Assembly: GCF_050948175.1 (NCBI RefSeq)
Contig: NC_135208.1
Span: 2,418,001 to 2,482,000 of the forward strand
Origin: Xylocopa sonorina
Taxonomy: Eukaryota; Arthropoda; Insecta; Hymenoptera; Apidae
DNA: 64,000 nt
Reading direction: 5' to 3'
A program made the position numbers and the translations under genes. The notes under the pieces are model-generated. The model was not told where the DNA came from, did no database searches, and worked only from the letters and a program-made list of their open reading frames with translations. Shown one piece after another: positions 59,593 to 64,000 of this stretch. Every line of letters begins with the position of its first letter. The first letter of the stretch is position 1.

Positions 59593-60095
59593 AGTGAAGA
59601 AACGTGTATCGCCTCTGTTTATTGCATTTTAGGGAACTAAGAATTGCTGCGGAGGGGAATACTGGATCGAAAGAGATCATCGAAGGTGCTTTTACAGGAT
59701 TAGCAGTCGTAGAGTTGATAGTTTGGTAGACAATGAGAGGAACGGAGAGGAGAGGAAGCAGATATGCTATCCGTTTCGTTTTTTTTTCACCAAACACCTA
59801 TGCTATTGATTCGTGGCCTGTATAAGCAATGCATTTCAGAGGCTTCGCTGCCCCTCTTGAGGGTGTTCACGTCGAATACACTCTGTCCCCTACCCTCGTC
59901 GCACAGGTGTAAGGAAAAAAAAACCCGTGGAAAGGAGGAAAAGAGAAAAGGCACGGCGCTGGTCGCGGAGTCGCTGTTTGGTAGACCCACAGGGACTTCA
60001 AAACCAGTGATTCGATTACGATTGGCCTCGTCCTCTCCGCCAAAACGTAATAACAGCAGTGAATTAATCAATTTTCGAGGGAAAAGAAGCCAACG
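59593..60095 (+). promoter_or_regulatory. Intergenic region, upstream DNA of the homeobox gene
   Basis: About 500 bp between the PDE6D poly(A) signal and the homeobox ATG. TATAAG at 59821 and a reversed CCAAT box (GATTGGCC, about 60020) are candidate core elements. AATTAATCAATTTT at about 60063 resembles a spaced pair of homeodomain sites (TAAT...ATT). Frames on both strands (59764-60105, 59787-60071) have no domain. The start of transcription is not known. Confidence 0.4.
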
Positions 60096-61157
<1,062 letters not shown>

Positions 61158-61258
61158 TAATGTCCATTTAGAGCAACGTTCCTCTCTGCGCGATGTAATA
61201 ACTGTTGTAAAGCCTGCGAGATGCTGGCGAATAACTCCCTTCGCAGTCCTGAGAATGT

Positions 61259-61745
61259 ATGGGCGAAGAAGAAACCGTGTTTCACTTGAATTGCTGTGTC
61301 GTAACATCGAAAGGGACCAAAGACCCTCTGCGAAGGGTCGAAACAGGTTTTTCTCATACAAAAACTCCTGCGCCTTATCCTGAACGGTCTCTCAGACTCG
61401 AATTGCTGTGTCGTAGCATCGAAAGGGACCAAATATCCCCTGCGAAGGGTTGAAACTGTCTCGAAACAGGTTTTTCTTACACAAAAATTGCTGCGCCTTA
61501 TCCTGAATGGTCTCTCAGACTCGAATTGCTGTATCGTAGCATCGAAAGGGACCAAAGACTCTCTGCGAAGGGTCGAAACTGGTTTTTCTCATACAAAAAC
61601 TCCTGCGCCTTATCCTGAACGGTCTCTCAGACTGGAATTGCTGTGTCGTAGCATCGAAAGGGACCAAATATCCCTTGCGAAGGGTTGAAACTGTGTCGAA
61701 ACAGATTTTTCTTACGCAAAAACTCCTGCGCCACGTCCTGAATAG
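61259..61745. repeat. Alternating A-B tandem repeat, four units of 112/123 bp
   Basis: The landmark GAATTGCTGTGTCGTAGCAT starts at 61288, 61400, 61523 and 61635. Long units (2 and 4) carry an extra GAAACTGTCTCGAAACA-type segment, and units 1 and 3 lack it, so the true period is about 235 bp. The array lies between the convergent homeobox and Cul2 genes, probably in a 3' untranslated region. Frames on both strands are repeat translations. Confidence 0.9.
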
Positions 61746-61792
61746 GCTGACAGCGAATGAAACTGGCCGCAGCATAAAATAGTAACATCATC

Positions 61793-61798
61793 TTTATT
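61793..61798 (-). terminator. Cul2 polyadenylation signal
   Basis: AATAAA on the - strand (TTTATT on +) lies about 300 bp after the Cul2 stop. An ATTAAA at 61862-61867 on the + strand might serve the homeobox gene, which would make the two transcripts overlap at their 3' ends. Confidence 0.6.
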
Positions 61799-62094
61799 CC
61801 GTGCACATATATTACAATCCATTGAGTCAACTAAGTTAATTAATCGATTGATTTAGGAGCAATTAAAGCGGTTCAGGATGTCTCGTTGACCGTTCGAGCG
61901 GGAGTACGCGCGTGCACAGAGAGAGAGAGATTCGAGTATTTTTAAGAGAGACGTGTGTGTGTGTGTATGTGTGTGTGTTTCGAGAAAGAGTGTTCGTACG
62001 TTCTCTGTAAAACTCGCTGGCGCCCTCGCGAACGATCAACACTCGCCACTCTGAACGAAATAAATTAATGACCGTGTCGGATGGTACGAGAGAA
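61799..62094 (-). other. Cul2 3' untranslated region
   Basis: Sequence between the Cul2 stop and its poly(A) signal, with a short TG run near 61955-61978. No coding sequence was seen. Confidence 0.55.

Positions 62095-64000
<1,906 letters not shown>

Overview
The window looks like a stretch of insect nuclear genome, and Hymenoptera is my best guess. Multi-exon genes with GC-rich coding exons and GT-AG introns sit in very AT-rich non-coding DNA. The proteins recognised are animal proteins, with no bacterial or viral genes. The order-level assignment is inference from base composition; no species marker is visible.

Five protein genes are supported, all in the right half. (1) MTPAP, mitochondrial poly(A) polymerase, + strand, about 28.1-30.85 kb, six firm exons plus a probable first exon. 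(2) An RNF207-like RING/B-box protein, - strand, 37.4-53.7 kb, seven exons whose phases join into a 902-residue reading frame. A TATA/CCAAT/CRE promoter lies just upstream. (3) PDE6D (prenyl-binding protein), + strand, 58.56-59.32 kb, complete at 147 residues. (4) A paired-like homeobox gene of the aristaless/Arx group, probably Pph13, + strand, 60.10-61.16 kb. (5) Cullin-2, - strand, from 62.10 kb and running off the right edge, so its N-terminal half is missing. MTPAP and RNF207 converge, RNF207 and PDE6D diverge, PDE6D and the homeobox gene are head-to-tail, and the homeobox gene and Cul2 converge.

The first 28 kb holds no gene that I recognise. It is a chain of at least a dozen unrelated tandem arrays (unit lengths from about 15 to 190 bp). 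Between them lie short GC-richer single-copy islands at about 3.9, 5.4, 7.1, 8.6-9.4, 11.4-12.1, 14.3-15.0, 17.0-17.4, 20.8-21.3 and 22.9-24.5 kb. The same pattern continues between and inside the genes: every RNF207 intron carries its own private array. At two places the arrays have swallowed the edge of a coding exon. The 3' edge of RNF207 exon 4 and the 5' edge of exon 6 each recur twice more in the adjacent intron, at about 480 bp spacing, with their splice-site sequences.

Other notable structures are a nearly perfect 170-bp foldback element with a diverged second copy, a 1.2-kb minisatellite that reverses orientation halfway inside an RNF207 intron, a hairpin-forming satellite shared by two RNF207 introns and the region upstream of the gene, and a 1.2-kb ATC/ATT trinucleotide tract. 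Repeat periods and copy numbers were counted by eye and are approximate.
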